From positions 1 to 64,000 of the forward strand of contig QHYK01000054.1 in the NCBI GenBank assembly GCA_003224085.1: 64,000 bases of DNA, given 5' to 3'. The notes below the pieces were generated by a model, which was not told the DNA's origin, ran no database searches, and worked only from the letters and a program-made list of their open reading frames with translations. This DNA is from Acidobacteriota bacterium. Its GTDB lineage: Bacteria; Acidobacteriota; Terriglobia; Acidiferrales; UBA7541. Each line of letters begins with the position of its first letter. The stretch's first letter is position 1. Shown piece by piece: positions 27,845 to 36,957 of the stretch. Position numbers and translations under genes: made by a program.

Positions 27845-28003
27845 CTAGTGCGCTTTTCCTTCGCACGCCGGATGATTGCACCGGCAATCGATATCCGGGA
27901 TTTCTTCCATCGCAGCGCATTGGACGCTGCAATACTCACTGCCCGGCAAAGCCGGGCACGTGCATGATGGATGCGCACACTGGTTTATTTCTGTTGCTGC
28001 CAT
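27845..28003 (-). CDS. Bacterial metallothionein (52 aa)
   Basis: A short gene hidden under other frames encodes a protein with nine cysteines in 52 residues: CAHPSCTCPALPGSEYCSVQ, then C, and CRCNHPAC at the end. The Cys-His pattern (C-x-HP-x-C-x-C, YC-x3-C, C-x-C-x-HP-x2-C) is that of bacterial zinc/cadmium metallothioneins. The ATG follows GGGAGGATTCC, one of the best ribosome-binding sites in the window. The ion-channel gene starts within a few bases of its stop, so the two are likely one transcript. The gene contains a perfect GCCCGGC-TTT-GCCGGGC hairpin at about 27950, inside the coding region. Confidence 0.85.
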   Translation of the reverse strand: MAATEINQCAHPSCTCPALPGSEYCSVQCAAMEEIPDIDCRCNHPACEGKAH

Positions 28004-28018
28004 GGAATCCTCCCTGCG

Positions 28019-28228
28019 TCACTTGCGGTTGTAAACTCTCTGTTTGAAACTCTGCGATTTGTCACTTCCGGTACACAGGCAATAGGCGTGCCAAAAGAAG
28101 GAATTCTTAAGTGACTGACTCAAAAGGCGATCTGATGTCATGCTGCTGTCTAGGACAAACTCTTCCATCAATAAATGCCTGCCTGCTAACACTCTGTCCG
28201 CATGCTGACAGCGAAGCCGTCGGACCAT
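28019..28228 (-). CDS. Doubtful small ORF ahead of the metallothionein gene
   Basis: This 69-codon frame starts with ATG after AGGAGCCGAG and stops 15 bases before the metallothionein start, so position and ribosome-binding site would suit an operon gene. The protein (MVRRLRCQHADRVLAG..., ending SFKQRVYNRK) has no recognisable domain and an ordinary composition. It may be chance, since this is also where the divergent promoters of the metallothionein and transporter genes should be. Listed with low confidence. Confidence 0.2.
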   Translation of the reverse strand: MVRRLRCQHADRVLAGRHLLMEEFVLDSSMTSDRLLSQSLKNSFFWHAYCLCTGSDKSQSFKQRVYNRK

Positions 28229-28378
28229 CTCGGCTCCTGCACGCCGCTTAGTCCTATCTCTCTATTTTTTGCAAGGGTTACAGGCAGTGTTCGCGGGCTG
28301 CTGTTTGGCAGTCGTTATGCCTGCATAGCAGGAGGGAATTGGCAGCAACAAGGTTGCTTAAAAGGGAGGAGGATCGGA

Positions 28379-29689
28379 ATGGATCGAGGTTTCACGAAAA
28401 TTCCAGGGGACGAAAGCCAGTTGGGACACCGCATGACCGCTGATCGTTGGCAAATCGCCGGTGCCGGTGTCGTTCTGCAGGTTGCCTTGGGCGCCGTTTA
28501 CGCCTGGAGCGTGTTCCGCGTCCCACTGTCGAAGCAATTCGGTTGGAGCATTTCGGAAGTCACGCTGACTTTTACAATCTGCATCTTGGTCCTTGGCATC
28601 TCCTCATTTTTCGGCGGGCTTTGGTTGAACCGGAAGGGCCCGAGAATCGTTGCACTCACGGGCGCGTTTCTCTACGGCTCGGGATTGTTTCTCGCGAGTC
28701 TCTCGAATCACGGGCTGTGGTGGCTGTATCTGAGCTATGGCCTCGTCGGCGGAATTGGCCTGGGCTTTTGTTACATCGTTCCGATAGCCGTTCTTGTGAA
28801 ATGGTTTCCTGACCGCCGAGGTCTCATTACCGGTATAGCGGTCGGCGGATTCGGAGCTGGCGCTCTCATCACCGCGCCCGTGGCGACGCGTCTAATTGCG
28901 ACCGTCGGGGTGCTAGAGACGTTTGCCTATCTGGGGATCGCATTTCTCATCGTGACGCTAGGCTGCGGTTTCTTTATGCAAAACCCTCCGCAAGGCTGGA
29001 AGCCCGCTGGCTGGACGCCAACAGTCTCGGAGGCGTTGCATCGCTCGGCGCGAGACTACTCGCTTGGAGAAGCTCTCAAGACTTGGCAATGGTGGGCGCT
29101 CTGGCTGCTTCTCTTTCTCAATACTTCTGCCGGAATTTCAGTGATTTCGCAGGAGTCACCGTTGTTTCAGGAGTTGCTGGGCGTGACCGCGGTCATCGCT
29201 GCAGGCATGGTCGGGATCGCAAGTATTGGAAATGCTTTTGGCCGCGTGTTCTGGGCTTGGGCGTCAGATTCCATCACGCGACGAGGAGCCTTCCTTGCGA
29301 TGTTTCTGGCACAAGTGTTGCTTTTTTTGTTCTTCCCGAGCATTCATTCGGTCTGGCTGCTGACAGTCGTCGCCTTTCTTGTCTTGTTGTGTTACGGCGG
29401 TGGATTCGGCACAATGCCGGCCTTCGCGGCTGACTACTTTGGTTCCAAAAACGTTGGACCTATTTATGGACTCATGTTGACTGCTTGGGGCTTCGCCAGC
29501 GCGTTTGGGCCGTTGCTCATCGCCTATATCAGGCAGGTAGAAGGGAACTACCGCGGCGCGCTGCACGCCATTGCGGGCATAGCGGCTGCCTCCATGGTTC
29601 TTCCCATTATTGTGCGCCCGCCTTCGCAGACTCAGGTCTCTGACCAACTGGCATCCGGCCAAGGAACGGGCGAGCAGCTGCCTAGGTAG
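28379..29689 (+). CDS. OFA-family MFS transporter (oxalate/formate antiporter type)
   Basis: A 12-helix major facilitator protein (436 aa). Family features are the opening GAVYAWSVFRVPLSKQFGWS, the first loop GGLWLNRKGPR and the GGFGAGALITAPVATRLI stretch, all typical of the oxalate:formate antiporter branch. The ATG at 28379 has GGGAGGAGG upstream; the longer frame to 28202 has no such site. The formate dehydrogenase operon starts 38 bases after its stop on the same strand. That makes a formate or oxalate carrier role likely, although OFA members also move other monocarboxylates. Confidence 0.9.
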   Translation: MDRGFTKIPGDESQLGHRMTADRWQIAGAGVVLQVALGAVYAWSVFRVPLSKQFGWSISEVTLTFTICILVLGISSFFGGLWLNRKGPRIVALTGAFLYGSGLFLASLSNHGLWWLYLSYGLVGGIGLGFCYIVPIAVLVKWFPDRRGLITGIAVGGFGAGALITAPVATRLIATVGVLETFAYLGIAFLIVTLGCGFFMQNPPQGWKPAGWTPTVSEALHRSARDYSLGEALKTWQWWALWLLLFLNTSAGISVISQESPLFQELLGVTAVIAAGMVGIASIGNAFGRVFWAWASDSITRRGAFLAMFLAQVLLFLFFPSIHSVWLLTVVAFLVLLCYGGGFGTMPAFAADYFGSKNVGPIYGLMLTAWGFASAFGPLLIAYIRQVEGNYRGALHAIAGIAAASMVLPIIVRPPSQTQVSDQLASGQGTGEQLPR

Positions 29690-29727
29690 GGCACCGGTTT
29701 GCGATTGGAACGATTTGAGGAGAAGTC

Positions 29728-32700
29728 ATGCTCAAGGACACGTTAACTCGTTGGCCGTTCATACGGCAGATCCTGTCGGGCGGTGACGGAACAGGTGTTG
29801 AAGCAATGAGCGCTCGAACGCGCAACCTTCGCCCTCGCCATGAATCCGCAGAGGTCGCGCGCTCCGTCTGTCCGTATTGCGCCGTGGGATGCGGCCAACT
29901 CGTATACCACAAGAACGGGAAATTGATCTCGATTGAAGGAGACCCGGCTTCCTTTATATCCCGCGGGCGGCTTTGCCCTAAAGGTTCCGACAGTTTCGAA
30001 CTGCTCACCCACGCTAACCGGGAGACCCGCGTCAAGTACCGCAGACCGTATTCCACCAAATGGGCAGAACTCGATCTCGAGACAGCCATGGACATGATCG
30101 CCGCGCGAGTCTGGGACACTCGTGAGCGCACGCTTATTGAGGAAAGAAACGGAGAAGTCTTGATGCATACGACCGCCATGGCGCACCTTGGCGGAGCGAC
30201 GCTCGATAATGAAGAAAACTATTTGATCAAAAAGCTTTTCGCGGCCGGGTTGGGAATGGTCTGCATCAGCAATCAGGCCCGCATATGACATAGCTCAACG
30301 GTGCCCGGTCTGGGCACATCCTTTGGTCGAGGGGGAGCGACAACCGCGCCAAGCGACCTCTTGAACTCGGACGCCATTCTGATCATGGGTTCCAACATGG
30401 CGGAAAATCACCCGGTCGGTTTCCAGTGGGTCGTGGAGGCGCGAGAGCGGGGAACACAGGTGATTCACGTTGACCCTCGGTTCAGCCGGACTTCAGCGAT
30501 GGCAAATATCTGGGCGCCTCTGCGCTCCGGTTCAGACATCCTGTTTCTCGGAGGGCTCATTCATTACGTTCTCGAAAACGGGAAAGACTTTCGCGAGTAC
30601 GTGATCCATTACACCAACGCTTCGTTCATTCTTCCTGAAGATTTCAAGGACACCGAGGATTTGGGGGGCGTGTTTTCTGGCTGGGACGCGAAAAACAAGA
30701 AGTACGACGCGAGTAGCTGGCTCTACGAAGGCTGTGCTGAGGGCGGCAAAGCGGTAGCCCGGCACAACGCACCTCACTCCGGCCACTGCAAATATGGTGC
30801 TGGAACCGCAGCAGATCTCATCGATTGCAAACGCGACCTGACGCTTGACCATCCACGATGCGTGTACCAAGTGCTGAAGAGGCATTTCGCGCGGTACACG
30901 CCGGAGCTGGTTGAGCGCTTTTGCGGAGTTTCCCAAGAGCGGTTCCTGAAAATTGCGGACACGTTTTGCTCCGCCTCGGGCCCGGAAAAGACTGGCGCGA
31001 TCTGCTACGCGCTGGGCTGGACCCAGCAGTCCAAGGGACCGCAGATCATTCGAGCCGCCGCGATCCTTCAGCTCTTGCTCGGCAACATGGGACGTCCTGG
31101 CGGAGGCATCCTGGCCCTGCGCGGTCATGCTTCGATTCAAGGTTCAACTGACATTCCAACTCTGTACGACATTCTCCCTGGTTATTTGCCGATGCCGAAC
31201 CTCGGCCTAGATTCACAATCCCTGGCTGACTACGTGGCAAAGCATCGCGACAAGACCGGCTGGTGGTGGAACTTCGACAAGTACATCGTCAGTTTGCTCA
31301 AGGCCTATTACGGCGAAGCCGGCAGCCGGGAAAACGAGTGGGGATTTAATTGGCTTCCACGAGTTATCGGCGACCACTCACATCAGGGCTACTTTCTGGA
31401 GATGCTCGACGGCAAGATCGAGGGTCTGTTTGTTATGGGACAAAACCCGGCGGTGGCCGGCCCCAATTCGCGGGTGGAACGCAAGGCGCTGGCCAAGTTG
31501 AAATGGCTCGTAGTGCGCGACCTGGTCGAACTCGAAACCGCCTCTTTCTGGCAGGACTCTCCGGAAGTCGAGCGCGGGGAACTAAAGCCGGAGGAAATTG
31601 GAACCGAGGTCTTCCTTCTGCCCGCCGCCGGACACGCCGAGAAAGATGGATGCTTCACCAACACGCAGCGCCTTCTGCAGTGGCACCAAAAGGCCGTTGA
31701 CCCCCCAGGAGATGCCCGCAGCGAGACCTGGTTCATGTACCACTTGGGTCGCCGCCTGAAGGAAAAGGCGAAGCAAGATCCGCGGCCACGCAACGCTGGG
31801 CTGAACGCTTTGACTTGGGACTATTCCCTAGAAGGCAAACTGCAAGAGCCCAGCGTGGAAGAAATTCTTCAGGAGATCAACGGCTACACGGTGGCGGACC
31901 GGAGGCTAGTGAGTGGATTCGGCGAATTGAAAGCCGACGGGTCAACGGCCTGCGGCTGCTGGATCTACTCCGGCGTATTCCCACGCCCCGACGAAAACCG
32001 CGCCAACCAGCGTTGTTCCCGGGATCTTTTGGGACATGGCTGGGGTTTTGCCTGGCCCGCTGATCGCCGCATCCTTTATAATCGCGCTTCGGCGCGTCCC
32101 GATGGACGTCCGTGGAGCGAACGAAAGAAATTGGTTTGGTGGGATGAGAACAAGAAGGAGTGGACGGGTCTTGATGTCCCTGACTTCACGAGGACCAAAG
32201 CACCCGATTACCAGCCGCCTAACAATGCGTGCGGTGATGATGCCCTCGCCGGCGATAAACCCTTCATCTTGCATCCCGATGGCACCGGCTGGATCTGGGC
32301 TCCCAAGGGATTAGCAGACGGCCCGCTGCCGACCCACTACGAATCGTTGGAATCTCCGGTCTGCAATCCGCTCTATCCCGGGCAGCAAAGCAATCCGGCA
32401 GCACTGAAGGAGGAGCGGTCTGAAAACCAATACGCCAGTTCCCCTGATGAGCGGTTCCCCTATGTTATGAGCACGTATCGACTGACGGAACATCACACTT
32501 CGGGTGCCATGTCCCGCATGCTCCCGCATCTGGCCGAGCTTCAGCCTGAATTCTTCTGTGAAATATCACCAGAGCTAGCAGCGGAGCGCGGAGTCGAAAA
32601 CGGGGGATGGGTGACCATCATGACTCCGCGTGGGATCGTCGAGGCGCGAGCGCTCGTGACTCCGCGGATGTGGCCGCTACTCATAAACGGAAAGATGGTG

Positions 32701-32901
32701 CACCAGATAGGCGTGCCTTATCACTGGGGCTATCGCGGCCTGGTCAAAGGGGACTCCGCCAACGACCTCGTGGCCATCTCGGAAGAGCCCAACGTCCGCA
32801 TTATGGAGGCCAAGGGAATCCTCTGTAACCTCTCTCCTGGGCGCCGTGCGCAGGGCAAAGCGGCACTCGATGAATTAAATTTCTTCCTTGGGGGATCGTG
32901 A
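29728..32901 (+). CDS. fdnG: Formate dehydrogenase catalytic subunit, selenocysteine-containing
   Basis: One gene of 1058 codons with an in-frame TGA at codon 187 read as selenocysteine. The text on both sides, ISNQARI-U-HSSTVPGLG, then TSFGRGG and MGSNMAENHPVGFQ, matches the active-site region of FdnG/FdoG enzymes (NQARV-U-HGPTVASL in E. coli). A [4Fe-4S] cluster is bound by Cys48, Cys51, Cys55 and Cys83 (CPYCAVGCG, GRLCPKG). The molybdopterin domains and the C-terminal dinucleotide-binding domain are complete. Unlike FdnG, the N-terminus (MLKDTLTRWPFIRQ) lacks a clear twin-arginine signal, so the side of the membrane is open. GAGGAGAAGTC precedes the ATG. It needs SelA/B/C/D, not found in the window. 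Confidence 0.95.
30286..30317 (+). promoter_or_regulatory. Selenocysteine UGA codon and bacterial SECIS hairpin
   Basis: TGA at 30286-30288 is followed after 12 bases by a perfect 6-bp stem, GTGCCC (30301-30306) and GGGCAC (30312-30317), closing the loop GGTCT. The E. coli fdhF SECIS has the same GGUCU apical loop at a similar distance, and SelB recognises it. The hairpin lies in the coding frame with normal codons, and no compensating start or ribosome-binding site occurs after the TGA. Confidence 0.93.
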
Positions 32902-33674
32902 TGCCTATTAGCGCCTTTCTAACAGATCCGTCAGTCTGCATCGGTTGCAAAGCCTGCGAAGTGGCTTGCAAGGAGTGGAACCAGATTCCCGATGACGGTT
33001 TCGAATGGTACGGTCAGTCGTACGACAACACACACGCTTTGGGAGCCTCCACGTGGCGGCACGTGCTCTTTCTCGAGCAGAAGCAGCCAATGGGCTCTCA
33101 GCTGGCCGGTACTGACGAACCATTTCGCTGGCAGTTTCTGTCCGACGTCTGTAAGCACTGCGCAAACGCGGGATGTCTGGAAGCGTGCCCTACCGGCGCA
33201 ATCGTCCGTACGGAGATAGGGTCGGTTTACGTACAGCCGGATGTGTGCAACGGGTGTGGCTACTGCATTGTATCCTGTCCGTTTGGAGTGATCGATCGGC
33301 GGTCCACCGAGGGGCTCGCCTTCAAGTGCACCTTCTGCTATGACCGCCAAGCGGCGGGGCTGATGCCGGCATGCGCGAAGGCGTGTCCCACCCAATCGAT
33401 TCAATTTGGAGAAATCAATGATTTGCGCCAGCGTGCCAAAACGCGGGTCGAGCAATTGCAGCAGCGCGGCTATGAAGACGCGCAGGTCTACGACCCTCAG
33501 CAGACCAGTGTCGGAGGAATCCATGCGTTCTTTGTAATTCTTGGGAAGCCCGAGGAATACAACTTTCCTCCCGCACCGCAAGTTCCGACGATTCATCTCA
33601 AGACGGCGTGGACCTACGCGCTGGCGTCAGCAGCCGCGCTTTTGCTGGTCGTATGCGGAGCTTTCTTTTTGTGA
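32898..33674 (+). CDS. fdnH: Formate dehydrogenase iron-sulfur subunit with C-terminal anchor
   Basis: A 258-residue ferredoxin-like subunit with four [4Fe-4S] sites: CIGCKACEVACKEW, CKHCANAGCLEACP, CNGCGYCIVSCP and CTFCYDRQ...CAKACP. A single C-terminal helix (AWTYALASAAALLLVVCGAF) anchors it, as in FdnH/FdoH. It links the catalytic subunit to the membrane partner. Its ATG overlaps the stop of the catalytic gene (ATGA), so translation is coupled. Confidence 0.95.
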   Translation: MMPISAFLTDPSVCIGCKACEVACKEWNQIPDDGFEWYGQSYDNTHALGASTWRHVLFLEQKQPMGSQLAGTDEPFRWQFLSDVCKHCANAGCLEACPTGAIVRTEIGSVYVQPDVCNGCGYCIVSCPFGVIDRRSTEGLAFKCTFCYDRQAAGLMPACAKACPTQSIQFGEINDLRQRAKTRVEQLQQRGYEDAQVYDPQQTSVGGIHAFFVILGKPEEYNFPPAPQVPTIHLKTAWTYALASAAALLLVVCGAFFL

Positions 33675-33717
33675 ACGGTCCAAGCGCAGATTCTTATCCC
33701 ACTAGGAGATTCTTGCC

Positions 33718-34734
33718 TTGAAAAACATCGATCAGCTCGAAAGAGCCACGGAAGCGAGATTGGACGCCCTTCGCGATGAGGCCGCTCGAAACGGGCAAGT
33801 CCAGACTGCGGGCATCAAGCCTTCTGGATCGCCTCTGCCCCAATCCCGTGCGGAAGAGGGTTATTACGGCAATCCTTTATTGAAGCCGCCCGTCTGGACT
33901 TGGCAGGTGCCGCTGTACTTCTTTGCCGGAGGAGTGGCAGGCGCTGCTGCCAACATTGCTTTTGTGGCGCACGCGCTGGGCAGGGACCCTTCGTTAGTCC
34001 GCATGGCATTGTGGATAGCCCTGTCGGGAGCCGTCGCTTCTGCCCCTTTGCTGATTGCCGACCTGGGGCGTCCCTCGAGATTTCTGAATATGCTTCGTGT
34101 TTTTAAGCTTCGATCCCCGATGTCCGTGGGAGCCTGGACCCTGGCCGTCTTTTCATCGGCTGTTGGTTTGGCTGTCGTCTGCCAGGAAACGGTCCTGCGA
34201 GGCTACACCAACGACGTTCTTCTCGCACTGCGTTGGGTTGCAGAAGCTGCCGGTGCACTAACCGGGCTAGTCTTGCTTAGCTACACCAGCGTGCTGCTGG
34301 CAGTCAGCGCCATTCCCGTGTGGTCTGAAAATCGCCAGCTGTTGCCGCTGCACTTCGTGGCCTCCGCGCTTGGTGCCTCGGCGGGCATCCTGGAATTGCT
34401 GGGCTTTTTGAATCCTGCAACCAACGGAATGGCCTTTGTCGCTGCTGCCGTGGAAACGTGTCTCGCCGTTTCGATCGAGATGCGCGGGCGACCCGTGGAT
34501 GCGCCGGTGCGCGAGGGAAGAGTTGGCTGGTTAATCCGCGCCGCGGGAACTCTCACGGGGCCTCTGCCCCTATTGTTGAGGATATTCTTCGCCCGCACGT
34601 TTGGAGTTCGACGCGTGGCTAGCGTCTGTTTTATCTTAGGGGGCCTGCTCAGCCGGTATGCCTGGATCGCTGCAGGCCGCGTATCCGCGCGTGATTCCAA
34701 AATTCTCTTCGACCTACAGCGCGGCAAAACGTAA
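33718..34734 (+). CDS. NrfD/PsrC-type membrane subunit (quinone-linked)
   Basis: The 338-residue protein has eight or nine hydrophobic helices after a polar N-terminus. Features are GNPLLKPPVWTWQVPLYFFA, GGVAGAA and DLGRPSRFLNMLRVFKLRSP, the last a hallmark of NrfD/PsrC membrane anchors. This family exchanges electrons with the quinone pool without haem, in contrast to the cytochrome b (FdnI) of E. coli formate dehydrogenase. The start is TTG at 33718 with AGGAG upstream. The operon therefore encodes a Sec-FdnG, FdnH and NrfD complex. Confidence 0.92.
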   Translation: MKNIDQLERATEARLDALRDEAARNGQVQTAGIKPSGSPLPQSRAEEGYYGNPLLKPPVWTWQVPLYFFAGGVAGAAANIAFVAHALGRDPSLVRMALWIALSGAVASAPLLIADLGRPSRFLNMLRVFKLRSPMSVGAWTLAVFSSAVGLAVVCQETVLRGYTNDVLLALRWVAEAAGALTGLVLLSYTSVLLAVSAIPVWSENRQLLPLHFVASALGASAGILELLGFLNPATNGMAFVAAAVETCLAVSIEMRGRPVDAPVREGRVGWLIRAAGTLTGPLPLLLRIFFARTFGVRRVASVCFILGGLLSRYAWIAAGRVSARDSKILFDLQRGKT

Positions 34735-34803
34735 ATACCGATCTAAAGGTATTGTCGTCACGCTAGCCTGCCGGACATAGCCAAGAGCCTCACCCGGCTT
34801 GGA

Positions 34804-35064
34804 ATGGACCGATTCGACGGGCTCTTGCCAGTTTTACCGGCAGAACAGTACCTGTCGACGACCTTTCGCCCGCTCCTAGCTGTGCACTCCTCGCATGGTT
34901 TGTACAGTCGAGCCTTACAGCTTGCGAGGGAGCGTTCGCTCTCTTGGTATGACTCCTTGATCGTGGCTTCCGCAATCGAAGAGAGGTGCGGCGTTCTCTA
35001 CAGTGAGGATTTGCAACACGGGCAGCGATTTGGTGGCTTGCGAATCGAGAACCCTTTCCTGTAA
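34804..35064 (+). pseudogene. C-terminal remnant of a PIN-domain toxin
   Basis: Only the last two thirds of a VapC-like PIN domain are left: LSWYDSLIVASAIEERC, then LYSEDLQHGQRFGGLRIENP, which carry the second acidic cluster. The first conserved Asp of the active site should lie about 90 residues earlier, but upstream sequence in the same frame hits a stop at 34744 with nothing PIN-like between. No antitoxin gene is adjacent. The remnant is probably non-functional. Confidence 0.7.
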
Positions 35065-35621
35065 GCCATCAGGAATTCATATGCTTTTCTGAGCCTAATT
35101 TCAAATAAATACTTAAAACGGCCATTTATCCTGAAACTCGCGGCAAGGACAGGAACCGCTGCTGAAACAAAGAGCTTCGTCTCTCGGTAATACTGACGGG
35201 AACCAGCAGGCTTCCGACTGCGTATTCCGACGATGAGCAGTTCACGCATCCGCTACCCAAGACTCAACGATTGCCTCTTACCTTTTTTCTGTACGTGCGT
35301 AGAAGTCCCCACCGCACGGAACCAGCATACCTTCGCGGACCAGTTCATCGATGGCATCGAGCACACTCTGCCGTTCGAAAGCTGGGATCGAGGTCGGCGG
35401 GGACGACGGCACCCGCCAACTTGATGCGCTGGGAATCGAGGGCACGCTGGACATCAATAGGTACCCCAAGGCCAGACAGGCGCCGATCGAAGCGGTTAGT
35501 AAATACCCGCAGCATGACAAGGCCCAGAGCCGCGATGGCGATCCCGGCTGTATGGCTGCGCAAGACGTAGCTAAGGATTGTATGGCTCCTGTTCGGTACT
35601 ACATTCTCGCAACAAGTCGGC
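35065..35621 (-). pseudogene. Decayed sequence with an MFS transporter C-terminal remnant
   Basis: In the minus-strand frame 35345-35563 the text IAIAALGLVMLRVFTNRFD, then LSGLGVPIDVQRALDSQR and KLAGAVVPADLDPS, resembles the last helix and periplasmic end of DHA2-type drug exporters. A second frame (35278-35520) carries FERQSVLDAIDELVREG and ends soon after. Neither has a sensible start. The remaining 200 bases (35065-35277) are AT-richer and empty. This looks like debris from deleted genes. Confidence 0.4.
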
Positions 35622-36566
35622 TCAGGTAGCGGACTGCTCGTACCAGCTCAGGACACGCAGCGCCCGGAGCGTGTTCCACTTGCTGGGCCGACCGTCGCCC
35701 TCTTCGAGCCCAAAGTGGACCTTGCCGGGATGCGTGTTCTCCAGCAGCCAGGTGCCATCGGGCTGCTGCTTGGATCGGAGCAAATCGATGGCTTCGTCCA
35801 TCCGGGAGTCCGGCACATCCCCGACCGAGCGGAAGTATTCTAAGGCACGCAGCACGTCGTAGTGCCAGCGGGTCGGAAACGAGAATTGCAGCCAGGCTGG
35901 GTTGACGACTTCCCCGGTGCTCTTGCGTCGGAACAGTTTTCGTTCGAGGACGTACTCCTCACCCCGGCGCCGAGCCGCGATGGATTCGGCAGAGCCACCC
36001 GTTGCGCGCTCGTGCGCCAACAGTCCTTCCAGGACGTTTATCGTGGTCGCGAACGACGAGCGGACGGAACCTTTCTCCACCTCGCAGTTCCAACCGCCGT
36101 CCTCGAGCTGCTCACCAAGTAGGCGGGCGACCACTCCATCCACATCTTGATCAAAGTAGGTGCCCAATGTGACGGTCCTTCCATTGATGCACGGCTCGAC
36201 CTCGCCGGTGAAGAACGGCTGCCCAGCGTGCTCCCAACGGCAGTGATCTCTGACCAGCGCCACCGCCCTGCGCACTCGGTCAGAGCACGGGTCGACCCCG
36301 AAATCATGCAGCAGCTGGAGTGTTGGCAGCGTAGAGGTCCAGGGCTGGCCCTCCTCCGCGCGCCGCCAGCCCTCCGCCGGGAAGCACGCGCCTCCCGCCC
36401 ACTGGCCGTCTTCACCCTGCAACACCAGCAGTCTGGCACCCCAGCCCTCGGTGGCCACCCGCGTGCGCCCCGCCGCGACGACCTCAGCCGACGCATGGAC
36501 AAGATCGCGCAAGACCTGCCACCGGATGGCAGGGTCCGAATCGAGCAGCCAGTCCAGTACGGTCAT
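35622..36566 (-). CDS. Alpha/alpha-toroid protein (squalene-cyclase/prenyltransferase-like)
   Basis: The 314-residue protein has repeats typical of the terpenoid-cyclase/prenyltransferase toroid fold: EDGQWAGGACFP, EQLEDGGWNCEVE, NVLEGLLAHE, and SKQQPDGTWLLENTHPG. There is no DXDD motif of a squalene-hopene cyclase and no signal peptide, so enzyme activity is not shown. The base composition is clearly more GC-rich than the neighbours, and the gene sits in a zone of remnants and a tRNA scar, so transfer from another phylum is likely. The ATG context is weak. Confidence 0.75.
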   Translation of the reverse strand: MTVLDWLLDSDPAIRWQVLRDLVHASAEVVAAGRTRVATEGWGARLLVLQGEDGQWAGGACFPAEGWRRAEEGQPWTSTLPTLQLLHDFGVDPCSDRVRRAVALVRDHCRWEHAGQPFFTGEVEPCINGRTVTLGTYFDQDVDGVVARLLGEQLEDGGWNCEVEKGSVRSSFATTINVLEGLLAHERATGGSAESIAARRRGEEYVLERKLFRRKSTGEVVNPAWLQFSFPTRWHYDVLRALEYFRSVGDVPDSRMDEAIDLLRSKQQPDGTWLLENTHPGKVHFGLEEGDGRPSKWNTLRALRVLSWYEQSAT

Positions 36567-36837
36567 GCGGCTGAATATAACACCCTTCTTCGATCGACTG
36601 GTGCAAAGCTGAAATCATCCAGGAGCTCCACCGTCATTCGACGATTCGTGTGACGCCCACGCAGGCGGTCACAACCGAAAAGCGCAATGCGCAGGACGCC
36701 GTGGGCGCGCTTTTGCTCCCACAAAAACCATAAGAAACGTAAGCTCTGGCTGCAGGCTCCCTATTGCGTGTACGTTTTTTGTCCCTTTTTGTGCCCACGT
36801 GAAATTGGAGCACTTCTGGTAAGTTCTTGAGAAAGAA

Positions 36838-36882
36838 TGGCGGGGACGACGGGACTCGAACCCGCGGCCTCCGCCGTAACAG
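36838..36882 (-). tRNA. 3' half of a tRNA-Asp gene (integration scar)
   Basis: On the minus strand these 45 bases read from the anticodon loop to CCA of a tRNA-Asp: CTGTTAC (GTC anticodon changed to GTT), CGGCGGAGGCC, the T arm GCGGG-TTCGAGT-CCCGT, CGTCCCC and the Asp discriminator G before CCA. The 5' half is missing and the sequence diverges abruptly at the anticodon stem. Such 3'-half copies mark attachment sites of tRNA-targeting integrases. Just beyond it (about 36890-36950, minus strand) a short frame reads LWVQLGCDKTS before a stop, which resembles an integrase C-terminus. Confidence 0.75.
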
Positions 36883-36957
36883 AATCCTCAGGAAGTCTTA
36901 TCGCACCCTAATTGCACCCAGAGAGATGGGTCGCAAGTAGGACACCCGTATGTTTTC

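Noticed and set aside
27841-27978. N-terminal extension of the ion channel upstream of 27840
   Set aside because: These bases encode the metallothionein in another frame, with a far better ribosome-binding site and conserved cysteines.
29728-30288. A separate 186-residue truncated formate dehydrogenase gene followed by another gene starting at 30301
   Set aside because: Both parts are in the same frame, the TGA falls exactly at the active-site selenocysteine, and a SECIS hairpin follows.
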